Assembly: GCF_000698575.1 (NCBI RefSeq)
Contig: NZ_JFHD01000001.1
Location: 372,001 to 436,000 of the forward strand
Direction: 5' to 3'
DNA: 64,000 nt
Source: Caballeronia zhejiangensis
GTDB lineage: Bacteria; Pseudomonadota; Gammaproteobacteria; Burkholderiales; Burkholderiaceae
The notes below the pieces were generated by a model that ran no database searches, was not told the origin of the DNA, and worked only from the letters and a program-made list of their open reading frames with translations. The translations under genes and the position numbers were made by a program. Position 1 is the first letter of the stretch; each line of letters opens with the position of its first letter. Shown here in pieces: positions 45,073 to 54,345 of the stretch.

Positions 45073-46626
45073 TCACGCCGCGACCTCGCCGCGCGCGCAA
45101 TATTCCGCGAGCGCCTTTCTGTCGATTTTGCCGTTCACCGTCAGCGGGAACGCATCGATGATGACGATCCGTTGCGGCATCGCATAGACCGGCAGACGCT
45201 GCCGGCACGCCCGCAAAACATGCGTGGTCTCGACTTCCGGATTCGTCACGAACGCGACGAGGCCGGTTGCTCGTCCGACTTCGTCGAGCGGCCACGGGAC
45301 AACCGCGCACGACGCGGCGTGGCTGGCCGCTTGCACGACATGTTCGACTTCTTCCAGCTCGAGCCGGTGGCCGCGGATTTTCACCTGTGTATCGAGACGG
45401 CCCTGAAACACGATCCCGTATGGCGTCGTTTCGCGCGCGGCGTCGGAGGATCGATACCAGCGATGCGCGGTCTTGCCCGGATAGTTCATCGCGATGAACC
45501 GGCTATTGCCGGGTTCGTCGGACGACAGATAGCCTTCGGCAAGCTGCGGTCCCGCGATCAACAATTCGCCCGTCTGGCCCGGGGCGACCGGTTCGAGCTC
45601 GGCATCCACGATCATGAGTTCCACGCCGGGCAGGCCCTGGCCCAACGGTATGACCGTGTGCTGCGGATCGTCCAGGAATTCGGGCGTGACTTCGAAGCAC
45701 GTACAGGCGACGGTCGCTTCCGTGGGCCCGTACATGTGCAGCAGCCGGCTGTTCGGCGCGGCGCGCATCCACGCCTGCGCGAGCGAGCGAGGCAACGGCT
45801 CGCCGCCGAACATCGACACGCGAATGCTCGGAAATGCGCCCGCCGGCAGCTTGCGCATTTGCTGCATGATGCCGGCGACCGATGGCACGCTGCACCAATG
45901 CGTGATCCGGTGCGTCTGGACGAAGCTCGCGTTACCGACGGGATCGACGTTTTCGGGCACATATAGGCAGCCGCCGTTCGCCCAGCAGACGAACATGTCA
46001 TGCACGGACGGATCGAAGCTCAGCTCGCATAGCTGCATGTAACGCGCATCGCGCACCTTGTCGACCAGTTGCAACTGGCCGTTCACGTACGCATCGGCGT
46101 TCGCATGCGTGATCGGCACGCCCTTCGGCGATCCCGTCGAACCGGACGTGAAAAGTATGTAGGCGATGTCGTGCGCGGCGCCTCGTCTCTGCATGAGCGA
46201 GAAAGCAGGGGATGGAAGTTGCGATTCTTCCGCGTCTGCGTCGAGCAGGACAATCTGCGGAGGTTCGTCGAGCAGGGACAGCACTTCATCGAGCGACTCG
46301 GCGCAACGCCGATCGACGAGCATCAACGGCGCGCCGGATTGCCGGATGATCGCCGCGATCCGCGCTGCCGGCATCTTCGGGTTGAGTGGCACATAGGCCA
46401 TGCCGGCATCGAGAATGCCCAGGATGCCGACATACGCGCCGACGCTGCGATATGCAAACAGCAGGCATCGGCTCGTGCAAGCGCTTCCTGCGAACGCCGC
46501 CAGTCCCGCCGACAAGCGACGGACCCGGGTTTCAATCTCGCGGTAGCTGTAAAGACGCTCATCGACCCATAACGCAGGGCTGTCCGGCTGGTTCGCAGCA
46601 GAATCGAAGAAGTGAGAATGCAGCAT
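45073..46626 (-). CDS. Stand-alone amino-acid adenylation enzyme (DltA-like)
   Basis: A 517-residue ANL-superfamily adenylating enzyme. Core motifs: YILFTSGSTGSPKG (A3), MYGPTEATVACT (A5), GELLIAGPQLAEGYL (A6), YRSSDAA (A7) and VNGKIDRKAL (A10 with catalytic Lys). It lacks condensation, carrier and thioesterase domains. General layout resembles D-alanine:carrier ligase DltA. No carrier protein gene is visible within the window, so the acceptor is unknown. GGGGGA lies before the ATG; an upstream in-frame ATG at 46731 adds an unrelated tail. Confidence 0.82.
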   Translation of the reverse strand: MLHSHFFDSAANQPDSPALWVDERLYSYREIETRVRRLSAGLAAFAGSACTSRCLLFAYRSVGAYVGILGILDAGMAYVPLNPKMPAARIAAIIRQSGAPLMLVDRRCAESLDEVLSLLDEPPQIVLLDADAEESQLPSPAFSLMQRRGAAHDIAYILFTSGSTGSPKGVPITHANADAYVNGQLQLVDKVRDARYMQLCELSFDPSVHDMFVCWANGGCLYVPENVDPVGNASFVQTHRITHWCSVPSVAGIMQQMRKLPAGAFPSIRVSMFGGEPLPRSLAQAWMRAAPNSRLLHMYGPTEATVACTCFEVTPEFLDDPQHTVIPLGQGLPGVELMIVDAELEPVAPGQTGELLIAGPQLAEGYLSSDEPGNSRFIAMNYPGKTAHRWYRSSDAARETTPYGIVFQGRLDTQVKIRGHRLELEEVEHVVQAASHAASCAVVPWPLDEVGRATGLVAFVTNPEVETTHVLRACRQRLPVYAMPQRIVIIDAFPLTVNGKIDRKALAEYCARGEVAA

Positions 46627-46867
46627 CCGACGGTCCCCCTGGCACACGAGTGTTGATGTTTTTTTCGAGTCCGCGACTGCTCGATCCGGTCGATGCGATC
46701 GATCGCAATTCGACGGATTCAGATTTCGCACACTCCTCGGTTCAGCCTTCGCTTATTCGCCACTGCCGCGAAGTGAGTGCATTGTTATCTTTCTGTAAGG
46801 TTGCGTATGTGCGCCGTCGAACCCATTTTTGTCTGAAGTAACGAATGAAAAGCCTGCGCGGCCGGCG

Positions 46868-47899
46868 TCACTCCTGCTCGCGAATTTCGGCGGGGCCTTT
46901 GCCGGTCCAGCGCTTCAGCGCCCGGCGGAAATTGGCGGTGTCGGTGAAGCCGACCAGCATGGCGACATCGTCCGTGCTCAGTTTCGTCGTCTTCAGATAC
47001 TCGGTCGCGAGCGAGCACCGCACATCGTCGACGATGGCGACGAACGACGTGCCTTCCGACTCGAGCCGTCGACGCAGCGTGCGGCTCGTCATCTTCAACG
47101 CGCTAGCGACGGTCTCCATGCCGGGAAACTCGCCCGGCTTGCGCATGAGAACCTGATAGACCTCGCCGGAAACACCGGTCGATGTCTTCGCCTGTCCGAT
47201 GAGCCTGTCGCACGTCTCCTGCAGAAGCGCGGCGGAGTGCCTGTCCGCGAGATGAGGCTTGAGTTCGAGTATCGCGCCGTCGTAGATGAGCTGACATTCG
47301 TCGGCGTCGAACTCGCATGGGCAGCCGAGATACTCCGGATAGATGGAGGCGTGCGGCGGCGCGGGATACGAGAAGCGCGCGAGCATCGGCGGACAGCTTC
47401 TGCCCGCGACATCCTGCAAGTGCGTCACATGCTGCGTGTACTGCTGTTCGAGCAGGAACTGCTGCACGTCATGCGGGAGGGGCGACGTGAACGCGTCGGG
47501 AAACGTCCATACCGACGTGTCCGGATGTTCGTGCCATTCGATGGTGATGGTCGGCGTCGCGAGCCGATGGTATTTGACGCCGAGCCTAAAGTAATCGCGC
47601 AGCGACAGGCACGACATCAGCGCGTAGCCGTACATGCCATACGCGGCCAGATGCAGCCGCGCGCCCGTCTTGAACGGCGTTCGCGGATCGGCGGAAAGCG
47701 CGACGGCGTTGCTGCATACAGCGGCGTACTGCCGGACGGACGTCATCACCGAGGCATCGTAGATCTCCTCGGGCGCAACGCCGCTTCCTTTCAGGCTGTC
47801 CGCCGGCGCAATGCCTTGCTCAGCGAGCACGTCCACCAGCGCGGCGATCTTGTAGGGCGCATAGATGCGCTCGTTCAACAGTGGCAGTCTCGACGACAC
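46868..47899 (-). CDS. AraC-family transcriptional regulator
   Basis: A 343-residue regulator with a long N-terminal arabinose-binding-type domain (the PF12625-like class seen in OruR/CdhR relatives) and a C-terminal AraC HTH (METVASALKMTSRTLRRRLESEG, then VAMLVGFTDTANFRRALKRWTGKGPAE). The GTG start at 47899 is chosen because AGGAGGCGCT precedes it; an ATG at 47962 has no such site. Divergent from the BKACE gene and most likely its regulator. Confidence 0.9.
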   Translation of the reverse strand: MSSRLPLLNERIYAPYKIAALVDVLAEQGIAPADSLKGSGVAPEEIYDASVMTSVRQYAAVCSNAVALSADPRTPFKTGARLHLAAYGMYGYALMSCLSLRDYFRLGVKYHRLATPTITIEWHEHPDTSVWTFPDAFTSPLPHDVQQFLLEQQYTQHVTHLQDVAGRSCPPMLARFSYPAPPHASIYPEYLGCPCEFDADECQLIYDGAILELKPHLADRHSAALLQETCDRLIGQAKTSTGVSGEVYQVLMRKPGEFPGMETVASALKMTSRTLRRRLESEGTSFVAIVDDVRCSLATEYLKTTKLSTDDVAMLVGFTDTANFRRALKRWTGKGPAEIREQE

Positions 47900-48208
47900 A
47901 GCGCCTCCTCGTGTGTCCTGCGGGGACACCACCTTGTCCGAATATGACCTTTCGCAGCGCATCGTATCCCACTACTATCACCGTAACAAGACGAGTCCGC
48001 ATCGCGAATGCGCGACTCGCGAATCCATCGGAGACAGCCATGCAACGCCAACTTCACGTCAGTTCGTCGCCGCCGGCTTAAGCCGGCGCACGGTCGTTTC
48101 CCGTTCCGCCCTACGTTTTCCAACGGCGTCCTCCCGCGCTTGCCTCGTTCAGGCGCGCCGGGGCATTGCCGAAGCTCGCCCATCGAGCGCGTTTTCGAAG
48201 GAGATTCA
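47900..48208. other. Divergent spacer between araC-type and BKACE genes
   Basis: About 310 bases without a gene. It holds the regulatory region for both genes and an 18-bp perfect palindrome (48071-48088), listed separately. Confidence 0.5.
48071..48088. promoter_or_regulatory. 18-bp perfect palindrome upstream of the BKACE gene
   Basis: CGCCGGCTTAAGCCGGCG is a perfect dyad with no loop, 120 bases before the BKACE start. As DNA it would suit a dimeric regulator; as RNA it could fold only poorly because there is no loop. AraC proteins usually bind direct repeats, so another factor may be involved. Confidence 0.4.
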
Positions 48209-49147
48209 ATGAGCAATCCGAGCAGCAAAGTCATCATCACCTGCGCCGTGACCGGTTCGGCGCATGTGCCGTCGATGTCGGAATATCTGCCTATCACGCC
48301 CGATGACATCAAGCATCAGGCGCTCGAAGCCGCCGAGGCCGGGGCCGCGATTCTTCATCTGCATGCGCGCAATCCGGAAGACGGCCGCCCGACGCCATCG
48401 CCCGAAATATTCCGGCGATTCGTGCCCGCGATCGCCGCGCAAACCGACGCCGTCATCAACATTTCGACGGGCGGCAGCACGCGCATGACGCTCGACGAGC
48501 GCCTCGCTTACGCACGCGTGGCGAAGCCGGAAATGTGCTCGCTGAACATGGGCTCGATGAATTTTTCGCTTCATCCCGTCGCGGCGAGGATGTCTTCGTG
48601 GCGCTTCGACTGGGAGAAGGATTATGTCGAAGGCATGGAGGACATGATCTTCCGCAACACGTTCCGCGACATCAAAAACATCCTCACCGAATTCCGCGAC
48701 TATGGAACGCGCTTCGAATTCGAGTGCTATGACGTGGGGCATCTGTACAGCCTCGCGCATTTCATCGATATCGGGCTGATCAAGCCGCCATTCTTCATCC
48801 AATCCGTGTTCGGCATTCTCGGCGGAATCGGCCACGATCCCGAGAATCTTTCGATGATGCGCGCGACCGCCGACCGTCTTTTCGGACGCGAGAACTACCA
48901 TCTTTCGATTCTCGGCGCCGGGCGTCATCAGATGTCACTGGTGACGATGGGCGCGATCATGGGCGGCAACGTGCGAGTCGGCCTCGAAGACAGCGTCTAC
49001 CTGTCGCGAGGCGTGAAGGCGAAATCGAATGCCGAACAGGTCCGCAAGATTCGCCGCATTCTCGAAGAGTTGTCTTTCGACATCGCGACACCCGCCGATG
49101 CGCGAGCCATGCTCGGGCTCAAAGGGCGCGACAACGTTTCGCTCTGA
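48209..49147 (+). CDS. BKACE-family beta-keto acid cleavage enzyme (DUF849)
   Basis: A 312-residue member of the BKACE/Kce family. These zinc-dependent TIM-barrel enzymes condense a beta-keto acid with acetyl-CoA to give acetoacetate and a new CoA ester. The zinc His pair is His50/His52 in LHLHARNPEDGRP, and ISTGGSTRMT and ILGAGRHQ are typical active-site loops. AAGGAG precedes the ATG. The SDR gene two genes downstream could produce the beta-keto acid substrate from a beta-hydroxy acid. The specific substrate (dehydrocarnitine, 3-keto-5-aminohexanoate or other) is not evident. Confidence 0.9.
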   Translation: MSNPSSKVIITCAVTGSAHVPSMSEYLPITPDDIKHQALEAAEAGAAILHLHARNPEDGRPTPSPEIFRRFVPAIAAQTDAVINISTGGSTRMTLDERLAYARVAKPEMCSLNMGSMNFSLHPVAARMSSWRFDWEKDYVEGMEDMIFRNTFRDIKNILTEFRDYGTRFEFECYDVGHLYSLAHFIDIGLIKPPFFIQSVFGILGGIGHDPENLSMMRATADRLFGRENYHLSILGAGRHQMSLVTMGAIMGGNVRVGLEDSVYLSRGVKAKSNAEQVRKIRRILEELSFDIATPADARAMLGLKGRDNVSL

Positions 49148-49174
49148 CTCGAAGAAGTCAAATCTGGAGACATC

Positions 49175-50509
49175 ATGACTGCCGCTACTGTTGACCACAG
49201 CCTCGGAGAAACGCATTGGCTTGCGACTCGCAAGGCCATGGCAAGACTGCTTCCGCTGATGTGCGGAATCTACTTCCTGTCGTTCATCGATCGCACGAAC
49301 GTGGCGCTCGCCAAGAGCGCCCTGGCTGCCGACCTCGGCATCAGCGCCGCGGCGTATGGACTCGGCGCCGGCATCTTCTTCATCGGCTATGCGCTGCTCG
49401 AAGTGCCGAGCAATCTGATCGCGCATCGCGTCGGGCCGCGCGCGTGGATCGCGCGAATCGCGGTGACGTGGGGCGCGCTTTCGACCGCGATGATGTTCGT
49501 TCAGGGCGAGTGGTCCTTCTACATATTGCGCGTGTTGCTGGGCGTCGCCGAAGCGGGATTGTTTCCCGCGCTGATGTACATGGTGACGCTCTGGTTCGCG
49601 CCCAAAGACCGCGCCGTTGCCGTCGGATGGATCTACACCGCGCCGTCGATCGCGCTCATCATCGGCAATCCGCTGGGCGCGGGTCTGATGCAGCTCGGCG
49701 GCATCGGCGGTCTTCACGGCTGGCAGTGGATGTTCCTGCTCGAAGGCTTGCCGACCATCGTGTTGGGCATCGTGCTGTTCTTCAAGCTTCCGAATCGTCC
49801 GTCCGAAGTGAAGTGGCTGTCCGCGCAGGAAGCGCAGGCGCTCGAAACGCACGCGGTCATCGACACGCACGGACACGCGGACCTCACCACGGCAGACTGG
49901 CTCGCCGCGCTCAAGCGCCCGACGACCGTGCTGATCGCGCTCATCTACTTCCTGAATCAGGTGGCGTTCGTCGGCCTGTATTTCTTCACGCCGTCGATCG
50001 TCGCGCAGATGCATGTGAGCTCGCCGATTCTCGTCGGCGTTCTGTCGAGCAGTGTCGGCATCGGCTTTCTGCTCGGCGTGCTGACCCTTCCGCGCATTCA
50101 TCGCCGTGTGAGCAACGAATGCGGCTTTCTCGGCGTGCTGACCGCGGGCGTCGTCGTCAGTGCGTGTGCGTTCCTCGCCAGCCGGAATCAGGCAGTGCAG
50201 ATTACGCTGCTAGGCATCACGGGCTTCTTTGCAGGCGGCATTCTGCCGTCGTACTGGGCCGTCGCGATGAAGCGGCTGCAAGGCGTGCAAGCGGCGGCCG
50301 GCCTCGCGTTCATCAACACGATCGGCTTGCTGGGCGGCTTCGTCGGACCTTATCTTTTCGGGCTCGCCGAAACGATGACCGGCAGAAGCGATGCGGGCTT
50401 CAACGTCGTCGTGGCTGCCTCGGTGCTGGGCTTGCTGCTGGTGCCGCTGCTCGCGAAATCGATTCACGCCGCGCAGCGTCCCGTCGCCGATGCTTCTCTC
50501 GCTCGCTGA
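49175..50509 (+). CDS. MFS transporter, anion:cation symporter type
   Basis: A 444-residue 12-helix major facilitator of the ACS/phthalate-permease group. CGIYFLSFIDRTNVALAKSAL in helix 1, IGYALLEVPSNLIAHRVGPRAW before helix 3, and RVLLGVAEAGLFPALMYMVTLWF in helix 4 are diagnostic. TGGAGA lies upstream. Between BKACE and an SDR gene it should import the organic acid metabolised by that operon. Confidence 0.92.
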   Translation: MTAATVDHSLGETHWLATRKAMARLLPLMCGIYFLSFIDRTNVALAKSALAADLGISAAAYGLGAGIFFIGYALLEVPSNLIAHRVGPRAWIARIAVTWGALSTAMMFVQGEWSFYILRVLLGVAEAGLFPALMYMVTLWFAPKDRAVAVGWIYTAPSIALIIGNPLGAGLMQLGGIGGLHGWQWMFLLEGLPTIVLGIVLFFKLPNRPSEVKWLSAQEAQALETHAVIDTHGHADLTTADWLAALKRPTTVLIALIYFLNQVAFVGLYFFTPSIVAQMHVSSPILVGVLSSSVGIGFLLGVLTLPRIHRRVSNECGFLGVLTAGVVVSACAFLASRNQAVQITLLGITGFFAGGILPSYWAVAMKRLQGVQAAAGLAFINTIGLLGGFVGPYLFGLAETMTGRSDAGFNVVVAASVLGLLLVPLLAKSIHAAQRPVADASLAR

Positions 50510-50536
50510 TGAACCGAACGAATGTCGATATCGAAC

Positions 50537-51328
50537 ATGAATACTTTTGAGCTTCTCAAACCGGTCCCGGGCTTGCGCGTACTCATCTCGGGCGCGGCTG
50601 CCGGCATCGGCGCTGCAATCGCGGACGCATTCGTGCAAGCCGACGCGCAAGTCTATATCTGCGACGTGAACCAGCAGGCGGTCGATGGCGCCAAAGCGCG
50701 CAATCCGAAGCTGCATGCCGGTGTCGCCGATGTCGGCGCGCGCGAGCAAGTCGATAGCGTCATCGACGACGCGCGCTCGCGGCTCGGCGGGCTCGACCTG
50801 CTCATCAACAATGCGGGCATCGCAGGTCCGACTGCCGGGATCGAAGCCATCGATCCGGACGATTGGGAGCGAACCATCGCGACGAATCTCAACAGCCAAT
50901 ACTATTTTCTGCGCCGCGCGGTGCCGCTGCTCAAGGAGACGTCGGATCGCCCCGGCATCATCGCGATGTCGTCCGTCGCTGGCCGGCTGGGTTATGCGTA
51001 CCGTACGCCGTATGCATCGACGAAATGGGCGATCGTCGGTCTCGTCAAGTCGTTGGCCGTCGAACTCGGGCCGAGCAATATCCGCGTCAACGCGATCCTG
51101 CCGGGCGTCGTCGAGGGCGAGCGCATGGACAAGGTGATCGCCGCGCGCGCCGAATCGGCGGGCGTCGGCTTCGATGAAATGAAAGCGCAGTACCTGAAGA
51201 AGATTTCGCTGCGCCGCATGGTCACGGTCGACGATATCGCAGCGATGACGCTGTTCCTGGCATCGCCGGCGGCGCGCAACATCTCGGGACAAGCCATCAG
51301 CGTCGACGGCAACGTCGAATATCTCTGA
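50537..51328 (+). CDS. SDR-family dehydrogenase of the BKACE operon
   Basis: A 263-residue SDR with SGAAAGIG, INNAGIAG, MSSVAGRLG and intact Tyr-x-x-x-Lys (YASTK). The ending ISVDGNVEYL is standard. It probably oxidises a beta-hydroxy acid to the beta-keto acid that the BKACE enzyme cleaves. The start at MNTFELLKPVPG is preferred; an ATG at 50522 in frame is possible and neither has a strong ribosome site. Confidence 0.88.
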   Translation: MNTFELLKPVPGLRVLISGAAAGIGAAIADAFVQADAQVYICDVNQQAVDGAKARNPKLHAGVADVGAREQVDSVIDDARSRLGGLDLLINNAGIAGPTAGIEAIDPDDWERTIATNLNSQYYFLRRAVPLLKETSDRPGIIAMSSVAGRLGYAYRTPYASTKWAIVGLVKSLAVELGPSNIRVNAILPGVVEGERMDKVIAARAESAGVGFDEMKAQYLKKISLRRMVTVDDIAAMTLFLASPAARNISGQAISVDGNVEYL

Positions 51329-51350
51329 CCATCCGAAAAGCGCAACCGAA

Positions 51351-51377
51351 GCGGGCGCCGGGCACGGCGGCGCCCGC
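51351..51377. terminator. Hairpin between convergent SDR and NmrA-like genes
   Basis: GCGGGCGCC and GGCGCCCGC form a 9-bp perfect GC stem with a 9-base loop. It sits between two convergent genes and lacks a T-run. Confidence 0.5.
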
Positions 51378-51385
51378 CGTCACAC

Positions 51386-52135
51386 TCACGCGTGCGCGCG
51401 TGCCAGCCATTCATCCAGACCGATGCCGCCGCGACGCGCTTCGCCGGTCGGCACGAGCGAGTCTTCGCTGATCGTGCCGCCGAAGTACGTCGCGTCCGGA
51501 TCGACGACGATCTCGCGCACATCGCCCTTCGCCTTCAGATACCGGCCGATGATCCGATTGAGCGGCGCACGCTCCGGCCCCGCGATATCGACGATGCCGA
51601 GCAGCGGCGCGCCGAGCGCGACATCCGCGACGATCGCGGCGACATCGTCCGCGGCGATCGGCTGAAACTGTCCCGGCGACAGATGCACCTTGCCGTCCTG
51701 CATGCCGGCATCGGCGATGCCGCCGAGAAACTCGTAGAACTGCGTCGCGCGAACGATCGAATACGGCACGCCCGCTTCGGCGATCAGCTTCTCCTGCGCG
51801 GCCTTCGCGCGGAAATAGCCGTTGTCCGGCATGCGGTCCGTTCCGACGACCGACAACGCCACATGATGCTGCACGCCCGCCGCGGCCTCGGCCTTGCCGA
51901 GATTCGTCGCCGATGCGCGGAAGAAGGCCATGACGTCGTCCGGCGCCCACGAAGGCGCGTTCGTCAGATCGATCACCACTTGCGCATCGCGAAGCGCTTC
52001 ATGCAATCCTTCGCCCGTTACGGCATTCACACCGCTGCGCGGCGAAGCGGCGACGGCCTCGTGACCCTTCGAACGCAGGATCGCGACCGTTTTCGCGCCG
52101 ATCAAACCCGAACCTCCCATGACGACGATCTTCAT
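51386..52135 (-). CDS. NmrA-like NAD(P)-binding protein
   Basis: A 249-residue atypical SDR of the NmrA/SDR_a5 type. VVMGGSGLIGAKTVAIL is the dinucleotide motif, and ALSVVGTDRMPDNGYFRAKAAQEKLI covers the region where classical SDRs have the active site, retaining Tyr and Lys (YFRAK). GAGG precedes the ATG. Divergent from a MocR regulator, which may control it. Confidence 0.87.
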   Translation of the reverse strand: MKIVVMGGSGLIGAKTVAILRSKGHEAVAASPRSGVNAVTGEGLHEALRDAQVVIDLTNAPSWAPDDVMAFFRASATNLGKAEAAAGVQHHVALSVVGTDRMPDNGYFRAKAAQEKLIAEAGVPYSIVRATQFYEFLGGIADAGMQDGKVHLSPGQFQPIAADDVAAIVADVALGAPLLGIVDIAGPERAPLNRIIGRYLKAKGDVREIVVDPDATYFGGTISEDSLVPTGEARRGGIGLDEWLARAHA

Positions 52136-52237
52136 GATGCACCTCGTGCTTAAAGTGAAAAGACAGTGAACGTGAAGTCATTGTGTGAGAATCATGGCTT
52201 AGCGAAAAGGGACAAGAATCGTCGATCGAACTAGTCC

Positions 52238-53728
52238 ATGAGACATGTCATGCCATCAGCCGACCATGCGTTGAAGATAGCAATCGACCGGCATGAGGCC
52301 GCGCCGATTTACCTGCAGATTTGCGAGCGCTTCAAGACGGCCATTGCGGCGGGTCATCTGAAACCCGGCGACCGCGTGCCCGCGTTGCGCGGCCTCGCGA
52401 CGCAACTGAACATTGCGCGCGGCACCGTCGAAACAGCCTATACCATTCTCGTCGACGAAGGCTATCTGCAGATGCGCGGCGCCGCGGGCACGTTCGTGTC
52501 GTCGTCGCTGCCCGAAGCCGCGACGCCGTCGGGCGCGCGCAAGGACCGCGAGCGCGGGAACGCGCCGCGCACGGCACGCGCAACGCGCGCCGAACCGGCC
52601 GCCGAGATCGGCCACGATGCGAAGCCGCTGCGTCCGGGTCTGCCCGCGCTCGATGCCTTTCCGCGCAAGGTATGGAGCCGTCTCGTCGCGCATCGCGCGC
52701 GCAGCGGCGATCTCGCCACGCTTGCCTATCCCGATCCCGCCGGATATCGGCCGTTGCGCGAACGCATCGCGACATATCTCGGCCTGTCGCGCGGCGTGGC
52801 GTGCGATCCGCAGCAGGTTTTCGTGACGAACGGTTATCGCGCGACGCTCGAACTCGTGCTGCGCGGTCTCGCGAAACCGGAGGATCGCGCGTGGTTCGAA
52901 GAGCCCGGCTATCTGCTCGCGCGTAACTTTCTTCTCGATGCCGGCATGCGGCTCGTGCCCGTGCCGACGGATGACGAAGGGCTCGACGTCGATGCCGGCA
53001 TCGCGCTCGCGGCCGATGCGCGTTTCGCGTTCGTCACGCCAGCGCATCAGAGTCCGCTCGGCGTCACACTGTCGCTCGCGCGGCGCATGAAGCTGCTCGA
53101 CTGGGCGAGCCGCGCGCAGGGCTGGATCGTCGAGGACGATTACGACAGCGAGTTCCGCTACGCGGGCCGCCCGTTGCCGGCGCTGAAGAGCCTGGATCGC
53201 GACGATCGCGTGATCTATTGCGGCACCTTCAGCAAGGTGCTTTTTCCGGGCCTGCGGCTCTCGTATGTGGTCGCGCCCGGCCGGGCCGTGGAGCGCTTCG
53301 GCCAGGTCACGGCGAGCATGAACGCGGGCTCGCCGTATCTTTATCAGGCGGCCGTGGCGGACTTCATCGCGCAGGGGCATTTCGCACGGCATCTGAAGCG
53401 CATGCGCGCGCTGTATGCGCAACGGCGCGAGTGGCTTGCGACGGCGATACAGAAGGCGTTCGGAGATCGCGTGAGCATCGGGTTGCCGACGGGCGGCATG
53501 CATCTCGTCGCGATCTTCCGTGCGGATCGCGACGGTCCCGTCGACGATCTGGCGATGGCCGCCCGCGCGCGGGAGGCGGGTCTCGCGGTGCTCGCGCTGT
53601 CCGCGTGGTATCTCAACGGGCGAAGCAAGGAAACGTTGCGCGGGATCGTCGTCGGCTTCGCGAATGTCGCCGATGCCGGCGAAGCGGCGCGTCTCGCGCG
53701 CATGCTTCGCCGGGCGTATGACGGTTAG
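52238..53728 (+). CDS. MocR-family GntR/aminotransferase regulator
   Basis: A 496-residue MocR protein. The GntR winged helix (about 20-85, PIYLQICERFKTAIAAGHLKPGDRVP) is joined by a charged linker to an aminotransferase class I domain with CGTFSKVLFPGLRLSYVV, whose Lys is the PLP position. Divergent from the NmrA-like gene and convergent with azoR. The start is uncertain (ATG at 52238 or 52250). Confidence 0.9.
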   Translation: MRHVMPSADHALKIAIDRHEAAPIYLQICERFKTAIAAGHLKPGDRVPALRGLATQLNIARGTVETAYTILVDEGYLQMRGAAGTFVSSSLPEAATPSGARKDRERGNAPRTARATRAEPAAEIGHDAKPLRPGLPALDAFPRKVWSRLVAHRARSGDLATLAYPDPAGYRPLRERIATYLGLSRGVACDPQQVFVTNGYRATLELVLRGLAKPEDRAWFEEPGYLLARNFLLDAGMRLVPVPTDDEGLDVDAGIALAADARFAFVTPAHQSPLGVTLSLARRMKLLDWASRAQGWIVEDDYDSEFRYAGRPLPALKSLDRDDRVIYCGTFSKVLFPGLRLSYVVAPGRAVERFGQVTASMNAGSPYLYQAAVADFIAQGHFARHLKRMRALYAQRREWLATAIQKAFGDRVSIGLPTGGMHLVAIFRADRDGPVDDLAMAARAREAGLAVLALSAWYLNGRSKETLRGIVVGFANVADAGEAARLARMLRRAYDG

Positions 53729-54345
53729 GGCGTGACGGTGTCGCCGTCGGATGCGAAGAGCGCGTGCCTCGCGATGTGCTCGCGCGCGAGATCGAGCGCC
53801 TGTGCGACGGCTTCGCTGCCGCGCACGAGGCCTTGGAGCGTCACGAAGCGCAGGTCCTGCAAGCCGATCGAACCGAGCGCGTAACGCAGGTACGGCGTAA
53901 GGAAGTCTCGCTGACGCGCAAGCTCACCGCCATGAAATCCGCCGGAACCGACGATCACGAACGTGGGCCGGTCGCGCATCAGACCGACCTTGCCTTCGGG
54001 CGTCGAAACGAACGTGCGGTGAATGCGCAGCACGTAGTCGATCCATAGCTTCAGCGCGGCGGGCACGGTGAAGTTGTGCATGGGCGTGTTGATGATGAGC
54101 GTGTCGGTGGTTTCGATTTCGCGGATCAATTGTTCGGAGATGTCGAACTGCGCTTCGTCCGGATGGCGCGACGTGATGGCGCGCGCGTAGTCCTGCGTGA
54201 GCGGAGGCAGCGGCGTTGCGGCGAGATCGCGTTTCACGGTATCCACGCGCGCACGCTTGCGCAACGTATCGATCATTTCGAGCGCGAGCCGGTAGCCGTG
54301 ACTCGCGTCGCCGTGCGGGCTCGCGTTGATGAAGAGCACTTTCAT
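53725..54345 (-). CDS. azoR: FMN-dependent NADH-azoreductase family protein
   Basis: A 206-residue flavodoxin-fold quinone/azo reductase. FINASPHGDASHGYRLALEMI and NTPMHNFTVPAALKLWIDYVLR are AzoR signatures; the second loop binds FMN and the nicotinamide. GAGGAG precedes the ATG, which overlaps the stop of the upstream GNAT gene (ATGA). The biological role is probably quinone or electrophile detoxification. Confidence 0.9.
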   Translation of the reverse strand: MKVLFINASPHGDASHGYRLALEMIDTLRKRARVDTVKRDLAATPLPPLTQDYARAITSRHPDEAQFDISEQLIREIETTDTLIINTPMHNFTVPAALKLWIDYVLRIHRTFVSTPEGKVGLMRDRPTFVIVGSGGFHGGELARQRDFLTPYLRYALGSIGLQDLRFVTLQGLVRGSEAVAQALDLAREHIARHALFASDGDTVTP

